From Rummeliibacillus sp. POC4 (GTDB taxonomy: Bacteria > Bacillota > Bacilli > Bacillales_A > Planococcaceae), in assembly GCF_003576525.1 (NCBI RefSeq), contig NZ_QWUA01000006.1, positions 89,510 to 153,509 on the forward strand: DNA of 64,000 nucleotides. Direction: 5' to 3'. Made by a program: the position numbers and the translations under genes. Positions 20,123 through 30,702 of the stretch are shown piece after piece. The notes beneath the pieces were generated by a model. It had not been told where the DNA came from, made no database searches, and saw nothing but the letters and a program-made list of their open reading frames with translations. Each line of letters begins with the position of its first letter. Position 1 is the stretch's first letter.

Positions 20123-20856
20123 GTTCAATTCAAATATTTCCAGCTATCGATATGAGAGGTGGGAAATGTGTTCGTCTATTAAAGGGCGACTATGAAAAGG
20201 AAACTGTTTATGCAGATTCTCCATTTGAGATGGTGAAGCGTTTTGCAAAAGCAGGTGCAAGCTATGTACATATGGTCGATTTAGATGGAGCAAAAGATGG
20301 AGAACGTAGACATGCGAAGGAAGTTATCCGTGTAGCAAAAGAGTTACCATTGAAAGTTCAAATTGGTGGGGGAATACGTTCCGAAGAAGATGTTCGATTT
20401 TATCTAGAAAATGGCGTTGATCGTGTCATCATTGGTAGCCTTGCTATTCGTGAACCTCAACTTGTGAAAAATTTCATCAAGGAATTCGGAGCTGAGAAAA
20501 TTGTAATAGGATTAGATGCAAAAGATGGAATGGTTGCAACACATGGATGGATTGAAACATCCGATCAATCAGCTATTGAAGTAGGAAAAGATTTTGCGAA
20601 AGCAGGTGCAAAATATTTCATCTTCACAGATATTGCAACAGATGGTACTTTATCTGGCCCGAATATAGAAGCTAATATTCAATTAGCAAAAGCAACTGGA
20701 GCGAATATTATTGTTTCAGGAGGTATTAGTGCATTAGAGGATATTTCAAAAGTGAAAGATGCTGCAAAGAATTCCTCAGTTAGTGGTGTGATTATTGGTA
20801 AAGCTTTGTATGCAGAACGGTTCACATTACAAGAGGCATTAAAGGAGGCGGAATAA
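20119..20856 (+). CDS. hisA: ProFAR isomerase
   Basis: A TIM-barrel isomerase of 245 residues. The start at 20119 follows AAAGGAG and gives the family start [16 protein letters not shown]. Phosphate-binding motifs QIGGGIR and IVSGGIS are present. The catalytic Asp is in AIDMRGG and the second in [10 protein letters not shown]. Confidence 0.96.
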   Translation: MSSIQIFPAIDMRGGKCVRLLKGDYEKETVYADSPFEMVKRFAKAGASYVHMVDLDGAKDGERRHAKEVIRVAKELPLKVQIGGGIRSEEDVRFYLENGVDRVIIGSLAIREPQLVKNFIKEFGAEKIVIGLDAKDGMVATHGWIETSDQSAIEVGKDFAKAGAKYFIFTDIATDGTLSGPNIEANIQLAKATGANIIVSGGISALEDISKVKDAAKNSSVSGVIIGKALYAERFTLQEALKEAE

Positions 20857-21614
20857 TGTTAACAAAGCGAATTATTCCATGTCTAGATGTCAAAGAAGGC
20901 CGGGTAGTTAAAGGTGTTCAATTTGTATCTCTTCGCGATGCTGGAGATCCGGTCGAATTAGCAAAGTTTTATAACGAACAAGGTGCAGATGAACTTGTTT
21001 TTCTTGATATTTCGGCTTCACATGAAGGTCGTGAAACAATGGTTGATGTTGTTCGTAAAACAGCAGCAGCACTAGCTATTCCATTTACAGTTGGCGGTGG
21101 CATTCGGACACTAGATGATATGAAACGTCTGTTACGTGCCGGAGCAGATAAAGTGTCGATCAATTCTTCTGCTATTAACCGTCCAGAGTTGATAAAAGAG
21201 GGTTCTGATTATTTTGGCGCACAATGTATTGTTGTTGCAATCGACGCAAAGTGGAGTGAAGAAGATCAAACTTGGATGGTATATACCCATGGTGGCCGAA
21301 ACAAAACAGATAAAAAGGCAGTGGATTGGGCGAAAGAAGCAGTCGCACTTGGTGCCGGAGAATTACTTGTAACAAGTATGGACCAAGATGGTGAGAAGAA
21401 CGGCTTTGACTTGCCGTTAACAAAAGCTATTCGAGATGCTGTCAATGTACCAATTATTGCAAGTGGTGGCGCAGGTAAAGCGGAGGATTTTTATGAAGTA
21501 TTACATAATATTGATGCGGATGCAGCATTAGCAGCCTCAATTTTCCATTATAAAGAGACAAGTGTTTCAGAAGTAAAAGCAAGTTTAAAACAACAAGGAG
21601 TGCCAATACGATGA
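20856..21614 (+). CDS. hisF: Imidazole glycerol phosphate synthase, cyclase subunit
   Basis: A TIM-barrel cyclase of 252 residues. [15 protein letters not shown] carries the first catalytic Asp, and [15 protein letters not shown] carries the second. FTVGGGIRT and IIASGGAGK bind phosphate. It partners HisH, encoded two genes upstream. It overlaps hisA by one base (TAATG) and hisI by four. Confidence 0.97.
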   Translation: MLTKRIIPCLDVKEGRVVKGVQFVSLRDAGDPVELAKFYNEQGADELVFLDISASHEGRETMVDVVRKTAAALAIPFTVGGGIRTLDDMKRLLRAGADKVSINSSAINRPELIKEGSDYFGAQCIVVAIDAKWSEEDQTWMVYTHGGRNKTDKKAVDWAKEAVALGAGELLVTSMDQDGEKNGFDLPLTKAIRDAVNVPIIASGGAGKAEDFYEVLHNIDADAALAASIFHYKETSVSEVKASLKQQGVPIR

Positions 21615-22231
21615 TTGAAAATCTTAAATTTGATGAAAAAGGTTTAATAACAACAGTTGTTCAAGATGCACAAACAAAAGAAGTGCTAACAGTCGCATAT
21701 ATGAATAAGGAATCTTTAAAGAAAACAATTGAAACAGGTGAAACATGGTTCTTCAGTCGTTCAAGACAAGAGCTTTGGCATAAAGGTGAAACGAGTGGTA
21801 ATACGCAAAAGGTTGTAGCGATGCGTGCAGATTGCGACCAGGATGCATTAGTAGTGGAAGTGTTGCCAAAAGGACCTGCCTGCCATAAAGGATCTGTTTC
21901 ATGCTTTACAGAAGTTCTAACAGAGAAAGAAACTTCAATCGGTTCTCTTGATATTTTAGAAACATTGAAAAATGTGATTAAAGGAAGAGAAGAAGAGATG
22001 CCTGAAGGTGCTTATACTACATATCTATTTAATGAAGGTGTAGATAAGATTTGTAAAAAGGTTGGAGAAGAGGCAACTGAAGTCGTTATTGCTTCGAAAA
22101 ATCGTGATCATGAAGAACTAAAATGGGAAGCAGCTGATTTAATTTACCATTTGTTAGTACTTTTGCAAGAACAAAAATTAGATTTATATGAAGTTTTAGG
22201 AGTTCTGCAAAAACGTCATGAGCAACACTAA
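21611..22231 (+). CDS. hisI: Fused PRA-CH / PRA-PH enzyme
   Basis: A bifunctional HisIE of 206 residues. The N-terminal cyclohydrolase has [18 protein letters not shown] and metal-binding Cys in [11 protein letters not shown] and [12 protein letters not shown]. The C-terminal pyrophosphohydrolase (about 110-206) has [12 protein letters not shown] and [11 protein letters not shown]. It closes the operon. hisC and a histidinol-phosphatase gene are absent here, so those steps must be encoded elsewhere, as in B. subtilis. Confidence 0.96.
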   Translation: MIENLKFDEKGLITTVVQDAQTKEVLTVAYMNKESLKKTIETGETWFFSRSRQELWHKGETSGNTQKVVAMRADCDQDALVVEVLPKGPACHKGSVSCFTEVLTEKETSIGSLDILETLKNVIKGREEEMPEGAYTTYLFNEGVDKICKKVGEEATEVVIASKNRDHEELKWEAADLIYHLLVLLQEQKLDLYEVLGVLQKRHEQH

Positions 22232-22235
22232 TTTA

Positions 22236-22244
22236 TGATATAAT
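22236..22244 (+). promoter_or_regulatory. Extended -10 promoter before the TPR gene
   Basis: TGATATAAT (TGn-TATAAT) lies directly after hisI with no good -35 partner, suggesting a separate transcript for the gene at 22311. Confidence 0.5.
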
Positions 22245-22260
22245 ATAGGATACGATGCTT

Positions 22261-22291
22261 AAGGAACGTAAAAATGCGTTCCTTATTATTT
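22261..22291 (+). terminator. Hairpin after hisI (terminator or attenuator)
   Basis: AAGGAACG and CGTTCCTT form a perfect 8-bp stem with an 8-base loop, followed by ATTATTTT. It lies after the extended -10 site, so it may end his transcripts and also attenuate the next gene. Confidence 0.6.
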
Positions 22292-22310
22292 TGGAGGAAA
22301 ACTGTAGGAT

Positions 22311-23831
22311 ATGAATAGTGAACAAAATACTCGAGAAAATGTTGTGTCCTTTATTCCAAATGGTGATTTTTATTATAAAAAAGCAGTACAAGCATTAGAT
22401 CATGATCAAGTTGATAAAGCGCTAAAATATTTAAGAAGAGCAACTGAGTTAAGTCCAGAGGATTCATTAATAATACTACAGTATGCTATTGTTGAAATGG
22501 AAGCCGGACGTATCGATCACGCATTAGAATTATTGAAAAAGGCAAATGAAATAGATCCAGAAGAACCTGAAATTTTATTGTTCCTAGCAGAAGCATGTGC
22601 ACAAGCAGGATTTACTGATGATGCAAAGTATTATGCTGAGGAATATTTGCGCCTTGATGAAATGGGAGAATATGCTGATGAAGCAATTGATATTATCGAT
22701 TTTGCTAAATCGATGGAAAAGCATATTGCTCCTGAAACCTCTGTAGATAGAGAAGTAGTATATTTACAAGAAAAGGCAAGAAAGTTCATGGAAGAAGGCA
22801 AACTTGAAGAAGCCATTACGCTTTTAGAAGATATCATTACGGATCATCCAGATTATTGGGCAGCATATAATAATTTGTCACTTGCGTATTTTTATAAAGG
22901 TGATTCAGAACAAGCTAGAACATTATTATATCAAGTGTTACAAGGAAACTATGGTAATTTACATGCACTCTGTAATTTGACTGTTATGGCCTACTATGAA
23001 AAAGAGGAAGAGGAGTTACAAGAGTTAACAGAATTACTTGTAAAGCTTTGCCCTTACTCATTTGAACAACGATACAAACTTGGTGCAACCCTTGCATTAA
23101 TCGGCTGTTACGAAGAAGCGTATAAGTGGTTAAAGAGTCTAAAAAATCATGGCTTTGAAGGAGATTCTGGCTATTATTTTTGGTTATCTCATTCTGCATA
23201 TTTTTCCGGATTTGAAAAGGAAGCTAGATTGTTTTGGAAACAATTGCTTGAAATCGATCCTGACAAAGTTGGATATGAGCCATGGACATTTGAGCAAGAT
23301 CAACTTCAGGCCGATTCAATTGAAAGAAATAGAAGTTTTATCATTGAAAAACTAGAAAGTGAGTATAGAAGTGAACGATTGTTAGGCATATTTTTATTGG
23401 GGAAATCGCCTTATCAACAAGAAATCGTAGCTCATCCTAATTGGATTAAACTTGAAAATTACACACCACTTGAAAAATTGTATCTAGCTTATTCTTTGGA
23501 TCATAAATTTCTAGATGATGATCGTACTTTAAAATCATTTTTACATTCAGCAGAGGTTGCTGAGATTTTATATGAAGAAATGAAACCTTTAGATATGAAT
23601 GATACTTTCTTATTTCAAATGTGGTTTGTTCTATATGAACGTGCTTTTGAAAACGATTATGCGTTTAAAAATCCTAAGGCGCTTGCTGCTGCAACTGAAT
23701 ATATGTATAAATCATCTCGAGTGAAGAATATTACTAAAAAAGAAATAGCTGAATTTTATGGGATTTCCCCAGCCACCCTGACAAAATATGTGAATCAATT
23801 GATACAATATTTACCACTATTTGACAAATAA
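22311..23831 (+). CDS. Tetratricopeptide-repeat protein (YvcD-like)
   Basis: A 506-residue soluble protein. TPR-like repeats fill residues 15-130 and about 150-250. The middle has no motif I recognise. The last 45 residues (KKEIAEFYGISPATLTKYVNQL) look like a helix-turn-helix. Position between hisI and trxB matches B. subtilis yvcD. It probably works as a protein-interaction scaffold. Role unknown. Confidence 0.82.
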   Translation: MNSEQNTRENVVSFIPNGDFYYKKAVQALDHDQVDKALKYLRRATELSPEDSLIILQYAIVEMEAGRIDHALELLKKANEIDPEEPEILLFLAEACAQAGFTDDAKYYAEEYLRLDEMGEYADEAIDIIDFAKSMEKHIAPETSVDREVVYLQEKARKFMEEGKLEEAITLLEDIITDHPDYWAAYNNLSLAYFYKGDSEQARTLLYQVLQGNYGNLHALCNLTVMAYYEKEEEELQELTELLVKLCPYSFEQRYKLGATLALIGCYEEAYKWLKSLKNHGFEGDSGYYFWLSHSAYFSGFEKEARLFWKQLLEIDPDKVGYEPWTFEQDQLQADSIERNRSFIIEKLESEYRSERLLGIFLLGKSPYQQEIVAHPNWIKLENYTPLEKLYLAYSLDHKFLDDDRTLKSFLHSAEVAEILYEEMKPLDMNDTFLFQMWFVLYERAFENDYAFKNPKALAAATEYMYKSSRVKNITKKEIAEFYGISPATLTKYVNQLIQYLPLFDK

Positions 23832-23896
23832 CGTATTGTTTATAAGCAGATATCTTGTCATACTGAAAGGCAATCCTCTAAGATAAAGAAAAATAG

Positions 23897-24871
<975 letters not shown>

Positions 24872-25351
24872 CTAGCAATATAAAGGGGTCAATATGACAT
24901 ACTAGTGCCAAATGTTGCAGTAGGATGTGTTTTTACTTTCCAAAACATTGATGGGTAGTTGAACCGATAGGGATTTTACAAGGAGTTGTTATTTCTCAAA
25001 CTAACTTTTCCACTTAAGTTCTTAGTGCCCTCATTAAAGTTGGATAAATTAATTTTACTTTAATATGGTTGTCATCAAGTTGCAATAATAATTGTGTATA
25101 GTATGAATTGTAATAACCCCTTTTATAATATTGAACATTGGTATGGCTGTTTCCTTCGGATCACTTGACCGTATGGAGCAGCCTCTTTTTTATAAAATTT
25201 CATGTTAAGTATCAGTGTTATAATCAGTTAATCTATCCATTTCATACAACTGGATAGCTGAATTTCTATATTTTGATTATTCTTTTTTACTCAAGCAGTT
25301 GAAAACGGTATAATAATTATTATAAGAATTGTTAGAAATGAGGTGTCGTGT
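24872..25351. other. Intergenic region trxB-yvcI
   Basis: About 480 bases without a credible gene. Apart from the hairpin at 25145 I see only AT-rich sequence. The cwlO gene found nearby in B. subtilis is absent. Confidence 0.5.
25145..25191 (+). terminator. Probable terminator
   Basis: GGCTG...CC pairs with GG..CAGCC around a long loop, followed by TCTTTTTT. Confidence 0.55.
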
Positions 25352-25834
25352 GTGCAAAGAATCGCCAATTTGTTAGTTAAAAAAGACGACCAAGTTCTAT
25401 TATTAAAAAAGCCACGACGCGGTTGGTATGTTGCGCCCGGAGGAAAAATTGAAAGTGGAGAGTCTATTTTCGAAGCAGCAAGCCGTGAATTCCAAGAAGA
25501 AACAGGTGCTAAAGCTGTCAAACCACATCTTAAAGGCGTTTATACAATGGTGATAAGACGTGGAGAAGAAGTGGTCAATGAATGGATGCTCTTTACTTTC
25601 TTAGCTGAAGATTTGGAAGGAACACCCTATAAAGAAAATCGCGAAGGTTTACTTGAATGGCATCCAGTAGAAGACTTAAATCTTTTGCCTATGGCAGAAG
25701 GTGATCGTACAAATCTGTTATTTGCAGTTGAACAAGAAGGTACTCAATACGGAACTTTTACATATACAGAGGATTTCCAATTGTTAGATGAAAAAATTCA
25801 GATGTCTTGTGAAGGGGATGAAAGAAATGCCTAA
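25352..25834 (+). CDS. yvcI: NUDIX hydrolase (YvcI-like)
   Basis: A 160-residue NUDIX protein with an intact box: [14 protein letters not shown] followed by REFQEETGA. The start is GTG at 25352 with GAGG eight bases before it. It matches B. subtilis YvcI across its length ([24 protein letters not shown]). It is the first gene of yvcI-rapZ-mgfK-whiA-crh and overlaps rapZ. The nucleotide or capped-RNA substrate is not certain. Confidence 0.9.
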   Translation: MQRIANLLVKKDDQVLLLKKPRRGWYVAPGGKIESGESIFEAASREFQEETGAKAVKPHLKGVYTMVIRRGEEVVNEWMLFTFLAEDLEGTPYKENREGLLEWHPVEDLNLLPMAEGDRTNLLFAVEQEGTQYGTFTYTEDFQLLDEKIQMSCEGDERNA

Positions 25835-26708
25835 TCCACAGTCAGTAAACGAGTTAATAATTATTACAGGAATGTCTGGAGCAGGTAAAACTTTGGCTAT
25901 TCAAAGTTTTGAGGATCTGGGGTTTTACTGTATCGATAATTTACCGCCAGCATTGTTGCCAACTTTTTTAAATTTAATGAAACAATCAAAAAAAGAAATT
26001 TCTCGTATTGCTGCTGTAATGGACCTTCGTGGAGGAGATTTTTTCTCTTCTTTGATCGATGCATTAGATCGAATTGAAAGAGAAGATCTTGTTGCAACTA
26101 AAATTTTATTTTTAGATGCAGATGATGAAACGTTAGTTAGACGCTATAAAGAAACTCGTCGTTCTCATCCGTTAGCAGAAAATGGGTTGCCTTTAATGGG
26201 CATTAAGTATGAACGAGAATTATTAGCAGAAGTCAAAGAACGTGCGCAATTTATCTATAATACATCAAGTATGAAACCGAGAGAGTTACGCCAGCGGATT
26301 ATTGCTCAATTTTCTGATGTGGATTCTCGAACATTTACAGTAAATGTTATGTCGTTCGGATTTAAGCACGGTATGCCTATTGATGCAGATTTGGTATTTG
26401 ACGTTCGTTTTTTACCAAATCCATATTATGTTGAGTCACTTCGTTCTAAAACTGGATTAGATGAGGATGTTTCGTCATATGTATTAAAGTATGATGAAAC
26501 GAAAGCATTAATCGAAAAGTTAATGGATTTATTTGAATACATGATTCCGCTTTATCAAAAAGAAGGAAAAACACAGTTGGTGATTGCTTTTGGATGTACT
26601 GGGGGTCAACATCGTTCAGTTACTTTAGCAGAGTACTTCGGTAATCATCTTGATCAGTTTGCTCCAACCGTGATTACTCATCGTGATATTGCGAAGAGAA
26701 AGGGATAG
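25827..26708 (+). CDS. rapZ: RNase adapter / nucleotide-binding protein RapZ (YvcJ)
   Basis: A P-loop protein of 293 residues: [10 protein letters not shown] near the N-terminus, a Walker B region in [12 protein letters not shown], and the C-terminal domain with [13 protein letters not shown]. In B. subtilis YvcJ binds and hydrolyses GTP/ATP and affects competence. In E. coli RapZ senses glucosamine-6-phosphate. The start at 25827 is nine bases after GAAGGGG and overlaps yvcI by 8 bases. Confidence 0.95.
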   Translation: MPNPQSVNELIIITGMSGAGKTLAIQSFEDLGFYCIDNLPPALLPTFLNLMKQSKKEISRIAAVMDLRGGDFFSSLIDALDRIEREDLVATKILFLDADDETLVRRYKETRRSHPLAENGLPLMGIKYERELLAEVKERAQFIYNTSSMKPRELRQRIIAQFSDVDSRTFTVNVMSFGFKHGMPIDADLVFDVRFLPNPYYVESLRSKTGLDEDVSSYVLKYDETKALIEKLMDLFEYMIPLYQKEGKTQLVIAFGCTGGQHRSVTLAEYFGNHLDQFAPTVITHRDIAKRKG

Positions 26709-26712
26709 CTGA

Positions 26713-27699
26713 ATGCCAAAACGTCAATCGCGAATAGTCATTATTGGCGGCGGTACAGGGCTTTCTACTCTATTAAGGGGCTTGAAAAAATGCCCAGTAG
26801 ATTTGACAGCTATTGTAACCGTTGCCGATGATGGCGGAAGCTCAGGTAGAATCCGTGATGACTTTGCAATTCCACCACCAGGGGATATTCGAAATGTTAT
26901 TGCGGCACTTTCAGAAGTAGAACCATTAGTAGAAGAAATGTTTCAGTATCGTTTTAAGGGAAAAGAAGAATTGGGAGGTCACTCTCTCGGAAACTTGATG
27001 TTAACAGCATTAACAGAAATAACTGGCGATTTTTCACATGCAATACGAGAGATGAGTCGTGTATTAAATGTTCATGGTAAAGTTTTACCTGCTGCCAATC
27101 AGCGAATTACATTACTTGCTGAGTTGGAGGATGGCACCATTGTGCAAGGCGAATCAAAAATACCTACATTTGGGACTCGTATTAAACGAGTTTTTCTGTC
27201 ACCACCAGATGTCAAACCGTTGCAAGAAGCGGTGAATGCTATATTACATGCAGATATTATTATCATTGGCCCGGGAAGTTTATATACTAGTATTTTGCCG
27301 AACTTATTAGTAGAAGGTATAAAAGAGGCAGTATTAAAAGCAAAAGGACATAAAATATATATATGCAATTTAATGACGCAAGCTGGCGAAACTTCTGGCT
27401 ATACTGCTGGGGATCATGTGAGAGCGCTTTATGATCATGTTGGTGAAGATTTTATACAAACAATTTTGATCAATAAAGAAGAGGTACCAAAAGCAATACG
27501 AGAAGCATATATCAAAGAATCATCAGAACCTGTCCAATTCGATATTGAGCGTTTAGAAAATATGGGTCTCGAAGTTGTAAAAAAAGATATTGCCACGATC
27601 CATAATGGTGTTGTACGTCACGAAACCAATAGCGTTGCTGCATGGATTGTAGAATATGCAACAATCTATCAACAAAAGAAGCAATCATTGTCGAATTAG
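26713..27699 (+). CDS. mgfK: Gluconeogenesis factor / UDP-sugar-binding protein
   Basis: A 328-residue CofD-like protein (YvcK). The Rossmann start is IIGGGTGLSTLLRGLKK. VTVADDGGSSGRIR and HSLGNLMLTALTEI are diagnostic. In B. subtilis it is needed on gluconeogenic carbon sources and for correct PBP1 placement, and it binds UDP-GlcNAc. It starts 4 bases after the rapZ stop. Confidence 0.95.
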   Translation: MPKRQSRIVIIGGGTGLSTLLRGLKKCPVDLTAIVTVADDGGSSGRIRDDFAIPPPGDIRNVIAALSEVEPLVEEMFQYRFKGKEELGGHSLGNLMLTALTEITGDFSHAIREMSRVLNVHGKVLPAANQRITLLAELEDGTIVQGESKIPTFGTRIKRVFLSPPDVKPLQEAVNAILHADIIIIGPGSLYTSILPNLLVEGIKEAVLKAKGHKIYICNLMTQAGETSGYTAGDHVRALYDHVGEDFIQTILINKEEVPKAIREAYIKESSEPVQFDIERLENMGLEVVKKDIATIHNGVVRHETNSVAAWIVEYATIYQQKKQSLSN

Positions 27700-27735
27700 C
27701 GTAAAATAGATAATTGAAAGAGAGGGGGAATCTAA

Positions 27736-28683
27736 ATGTCATTTGCTTCGGAAACTAAAAAAGAGCTTACTCAAGTTGAAGCAGAAGATACTAGTTTAAA
27801 AGCAGAACTCTCTGCCATTATCCGAATGAACGGTTCTCTGTCTTTTGCTAATCGTCAGTTAAGTCTTGATGTGCAAACTGAAAACGCAGCCATTGCTCGA
27901 AGAATGTACACCATTTTGAAAAAATTCTATAATTACCGTATTGAACTTTTAGTACGGAAAAAAATGAGACTGAAAAAAAACAACGTATATATATGTCGGG
28001 TTCGTGATGGAGCAAAAGAATTATTAGAAGAGCTACATATTCTCTCAGGTAATTTTCTATTTAATCATACAATTTCAGAAGAGTTGATTAGATTTGAGGC
28101 AGATAAAAGGGCATACTTACGAGGAGCCTTTCTAGCTGGAGGCTCTGTTAACAATCCTGAAACTTCCTCCTATCATTTAGAAATATATTCTTTATATAAA
28201 GAACATGGAGAAGCTTTGATGGACCTTATGAACCACTTTGATCTTAACGCTAAGACGATTGAAAGAAAAAAAGGGTTTGTAACGTACCTAAAAGAAGCGG
28301 AGAAGATTTCAAATTTCCTTAGTCTTGTTGGTGCACATCAAGCTATGCTAAAATTTGAAGATGTACGAATTGTCCGGGATATGCGAAATAGTGTTAATCG
28401 ACTAGTAAATTGTGAAACAGCTAATTTAAACAAAACAATTGGTGCTGCTATTCGTCAGGTTGAAAATATCCGCTTTATCGACAACATGATTGGTATCGAG
28501 CAACTACCCGAGAAATTGCGTGAAATTGCACGATTAAGGGTAGAATATCAAGAAGTAACCTTAAAGGAACTTGGTGAAATGGTATCAACAGGTGTCGTTA
28601 GTAAATCGGGTATTAATCACCGCCTTCGAAAAATCGACGAAATTGCCGATGCCCTTCGAAGAGGCGAAAAATTTAAAGAATAG
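27736..28683 (+). CDS. whiA: DNA-binding protein WhiA
   Basis: A 315-residue WhiA: an N-terminal LAGLIDADG-like fold (two halves, with [14 protein letters not shown] in the second) and a C-terminal helix-turn-helix ([20 protein letters not shown]). In Bacillus it affects cell division and chromosome segregation. In actinomycetes it controls sporulation. AGAGGGGG precedes the ATG. Confidence 0.95.
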   Translation: MSFASETKKELTQVEAEDTSLKAELSAIIRMNGSLSFANRQLSLDVQTENAAIARRMYTILKKFYNYRIELLVRKKMRLKKNNVYICRVRDGAKELLEELHILSGNFLFNHTISEELIRFEADKRAYLRGAFLAGGSVNNPETSSYHLEIYSLYKEHGEALMDLMNHFDLNAKTIERKKGFVTYLKEAEKISNFLSLVGAHQAMLKFEDVRIVRDMRNSVNRLVNCETANLNKTIGAAIRQVENIRFIDNMIGIEQLPEKLREIARLRVEYQEVTLKELGEMVSTGVVSKSGINHRLRKIDEIADALRRGEKFKE

Positions 28684-28790
28684 TATCTAACACATATAAA
28701 CATAAGATAAAAATCTTTTTTATGTAATTTATCATTCCAAAAAGTATAAGAGTTTTTGACTTTGTACTTATTATTAAAGGGGGAGTAATT

Positions 28791-29048
28791 GTGGTAGAAA
28801 AACAAGTAGAAGTAAAACTAAAATCAGGCTTGCAAGCAAGACAAGCAGCATTATTCGTGCAAGAAGCAAATCGTCACACAGCAGATGTGTTTCTTCAAAA
28901 GGAAAATAAAAAAGTAAACGCTAAAAGTATTATGGGTATTATGAGTTTAGCGATTGCTAGAGGTACTACCGTCACTCTAAGTGCAGATGGCAATGACGAA
29001 GAACAAGCATTAGAAAAACTTGTGAAAATTATTCAAAACGAAGAATAA
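28791..29048 (+). CDS. crh: Catabolite repression HPr-like protein Crh
   Basis: An 85-residue HPr homologue. Position 15, the phospho-His of HPr, is Gln (KSGLQARQ), so it cannot carry PTS phosphate. Ser46 (AKSIMGIMSL) is kept as the HprK target. That pair of residues identifies Crh, a CcpA co-effector. GTG start with GGGGGAG upstream. A strong terminator follows. Confidence 0.96.
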   Translation: MVEKQVEVKLKSGLQARQAALFVQEANRHTADVFLQKENKKVNAKSIMGIMSLAIARGTTVTLSADGNDEEQALEKLVKIIQNEE

Positions 29049-29062
29049 TCATTAATCCAATG

Positions 29063-29109
29063 AAAAAGCACTCAGTAGCAACTGTATGATTGTTACTGAG
29101 TGCTTTTTA
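29063..29109. terminator. Terminator after crh
   Basis: A 19-bp near-perfect stem starting AAAAAGCACTCAGTA with an eight-base loop, ending in a T run. It is symmetrical. Confidence 0.9.
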
Positions 29110-29128
29110 TTCGTAATAAAGGAAGCAT

Positions 29129-29304
29129 GAGTTGTGCAAAAGGGGTTTCGAGTTGTGCAAAAGGGACTGAGTTGTGCAAAAGAGAGCTTGAGTTGTGCAA
29201 AAGGGGTTTCGAGTTGTGCAAAAGGAGATGAGTTGTGCAAAAGGGACTGAGTTGTGCAAAAGAGAGCTTGAGTTGTGCAAAAGGGAGCATGAGTTGTGCA
29301 AAAG
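29129..29304. repeat. Array of nine GAGTTGTGCAAAAG repeats
   Basis: Nine identical 14-bp cores start at 29129, 29150, 29169, 29190, 29211, 29230, 29249, 29270 and 29291, so spacing is 21 or 19 bp. Spacers are 5 or 7 bp and recur: GGGTTTC, GGACT, AGAGCTT, GGGTTTC, GAGAT, GGACT, AGAGCTT, GGAGCAT. The array fills the gap between convergent crh and clpP, outside both terminators. The 19-bp steps break any reading frame, so it is not coding. Confidence 0.95.
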
Positions 29305-29360
29305 ATCTTCAATTTGCAATAAAATATCCTCTTTCATCTGTTTTAATTCCAGCATCTACA

Positions 29361-29395
29361 AAAAAAGCAAGACTCAATCAAGAGCCTTGCTTTTT
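29361..29395 (-). terminator. Terminator of clpP
   Basis: On the minus strand GCAAGGCTC pairs with GAGTCTTGC with one mismatch. A T run on that strand follows the stem. Confidence 0.75.
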
Positions 29396-29412
29396 ACATG
29401 GTGCCTACCTAA

Positions 29413-30006
29413 TTATTTTTTAAGGTCATTACGTTCCATGATTTGGTCGATTAAACCATATTCTTTTGCTTGTTCAGCTGTCATGTAGTTATCACGATCT
29501 GTGTCACGAGCAATGATGTCGATTGGTTGGCCAGTACGTTCTGAAAGAATACCATTTAATTTTTCGCGTGTTTTTAAGATATGTTTTGCAGCAATTTCAA
29601 TTTCTGTTGCTTGACCTTGAGCGCCACCAAGAGGTTGGTGAATCATTACTTCACAGTTTGGTAGAGCAGAGCGTTTGCCTTTTGTACCAGCTGTAAGAAG
29701 GAATGAACCCATAGATGCACACATACCCATACCAACTGTTTGTACATCTGGTTTGATAAATTGCATCGTATCATAGATGGCCATACCAGCTGTTACACTA
29801 CCACCAGGCGAGTTGATATAAAGGAAAATATCTTTTTCAGGATCCTCTGCTTCAAGGAATAATAATTGTGACACAACAGCATTGGCAACATTGTCGTCAA
29901 TGGCACTGCCAAGCATAATGATGCGGTCTTTCAATAAACGTGAGTAAATGTCGTATGCACGTTCGCCACGGTTTGTTTGTTCAATAACTGTAGGTATTAA
30001 ATTCAT
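29413..30006 (-). CDS. clpP: ATP-dependent Clp protease proteolytic subunit
   Basis: The serine protease chamber of ClpXP/ClpCP, 197 residues. The triad is in canonical numbering: Ser98 (MCASMG), His123 (MIHQP) and Asp172. The oxyanion region NSPGGSV is present. A ribosome-binding site GAGGAGG precedes the start. A CtsR box overlaps its promoter, so heat and protein-damage induction is expected. Confidence 0.98.
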   Translation of the reverse strand: MNLIPTVIEQTNRGERAYDIYSRLLKDRIIMLGSAIDDNVANAVVSQLLFLEAEDPEKDIFLYINSPGGSVTAGMAIYDTMQFIKPDVQTVGMGMCASMGSFLLTAGTKGKRSALPNCEVMIHQPLGGAQGQATEIEIAAKHILKTREKLNGILSERTGQPIDIIARDTDRDNYMTAEQAKEYGLIDQIMERNDLKK

Positions 30007-30084
30007 GTAAATAGCCTCCTCAGATTAACAAGGTAATTTTCCATATCCGTATGCTGAAAAATTCCTTTGTTTCAGCTTATTCTT

Positions 30085-30114
30085 ATCATACACATGATGG
30101 TCAATAAAGGTCAA
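30085..30114 (-). promoter_or_regulatory. clpP promoter
   Basis: On the minus strand, TTGACC (30109-30114) and TATGAT (30085-30090) are 18 bases apart, upstream of clpP. Confidence 0.7.
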
Positions 30115-30115
30115 A
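30099..30115 (+). promoter_or_regulatory. CtsR operator
   Basis: GGTCAATAAAGGTCAAA matches the CtsR direct heptad repeat GGTCAAA-NAN-GGTCAAA with one mismatch and overlaps the clpP -35 box, so bound CtsR would block RNA polymerase. Confidence 0.88.
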
Positions 30116-30467
30116 TGTTATGATTTCTTTTTTTCTTATGGAATTATATGTGCGCGTTTTTCAATTTCTTCTGCCAAAAAGTATCCACCAGTTTGGGCTT
30201 ATACAAAAATAAATTGATAGAAGTCAACTAACAAAGTAATATCCAAAAATAATAGCGTACATACATTTAATGGGGACAAAATGAACCCCTTTTTATACGA
30301 AATAATCACAGCTATTATTCCATATGAATAAGAAAACCTTCTCAACATAAAAAGGAAAAAATCCCCATATATCGAGAAGGTAAGTATAGTGAAAAAAGTC
30401 ATTACAGCAGGATTACGCTGTGTTGAACGCATATTAGCAAGTAAATGCAAAATATGAGTATAAATAA
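30116..30467. other. Intergenic region clpP-tRNA
   Basis: No gene seen. ACCTTCTC/GAGAAGGT can form a long-looped stem near 30334-30380 that is followed on the minus strand by T-rich sequence, a possible tRNA transcript terminator. GGGG/CCCC with TTTTT occurs near 30271-30295 on the plus strand. Confidence 0.4.
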
Positions 30468-30539
30468 TGCCCCCGGAGGGAATCGAACCCCCAGCCTAAG
30501 AACCGGAATCTTATGTTTTATCCATTAAACTACGGAGGC
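30468..30539 (-). tRNA. tRNA-Arg (anticodon CCG)
   Basis: The minus strand folds into a full cloverleaf: acceptor GCCTCCG/CGGGGGC, anticodon stem TAAGA/TCTTA enclosing TTCCGGT with anticodon CCG, and a T loop in GGTTCGATTCCC. The CCA end is not encoded. The same tRNA sits beside clpP in B. subtilis. Confidence 0.95.
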
Positions 30540-30560
30540 GAATATGTTGCGACCTTATAT

Positions 30561-30589
30561 ATTATATAAGTTTTCTCGAAACAATTCAA
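30561..30589 (-). promoter_or_regulatory. Promoter of tRNA-Arg
   Basis: On the minus strand, TTGAAT and a perfect TATAAT are separated by 17 bases, ending 22 bases before the tRNA 5' end. Confidence 0.8.
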
Positions 30590-30702
30590 TAAAGATTTCT
30601 CATGTCGTTAATTTACAAGGGATTAATAGTTTATATATAGAAAATATTGTATACTTGTAATATTTATTTTAATATAACAAACTGAAAGGAAGGGACCTAT
30701 GA

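Noticed and set aside
29129..29304. CRISPR array
   Set aside because: Cores of 14 bp and spacers of 5-7 bp that recur are far from CRISPR dimensions, and no cas genes are present.
29052..29488. Several overlapping frames on both strands across the GAGTTGTGCAAAAG array
   Set aside because: They are repeat translations. The 19-bp steps change frame, and all frames are open only because the core lacks stops.
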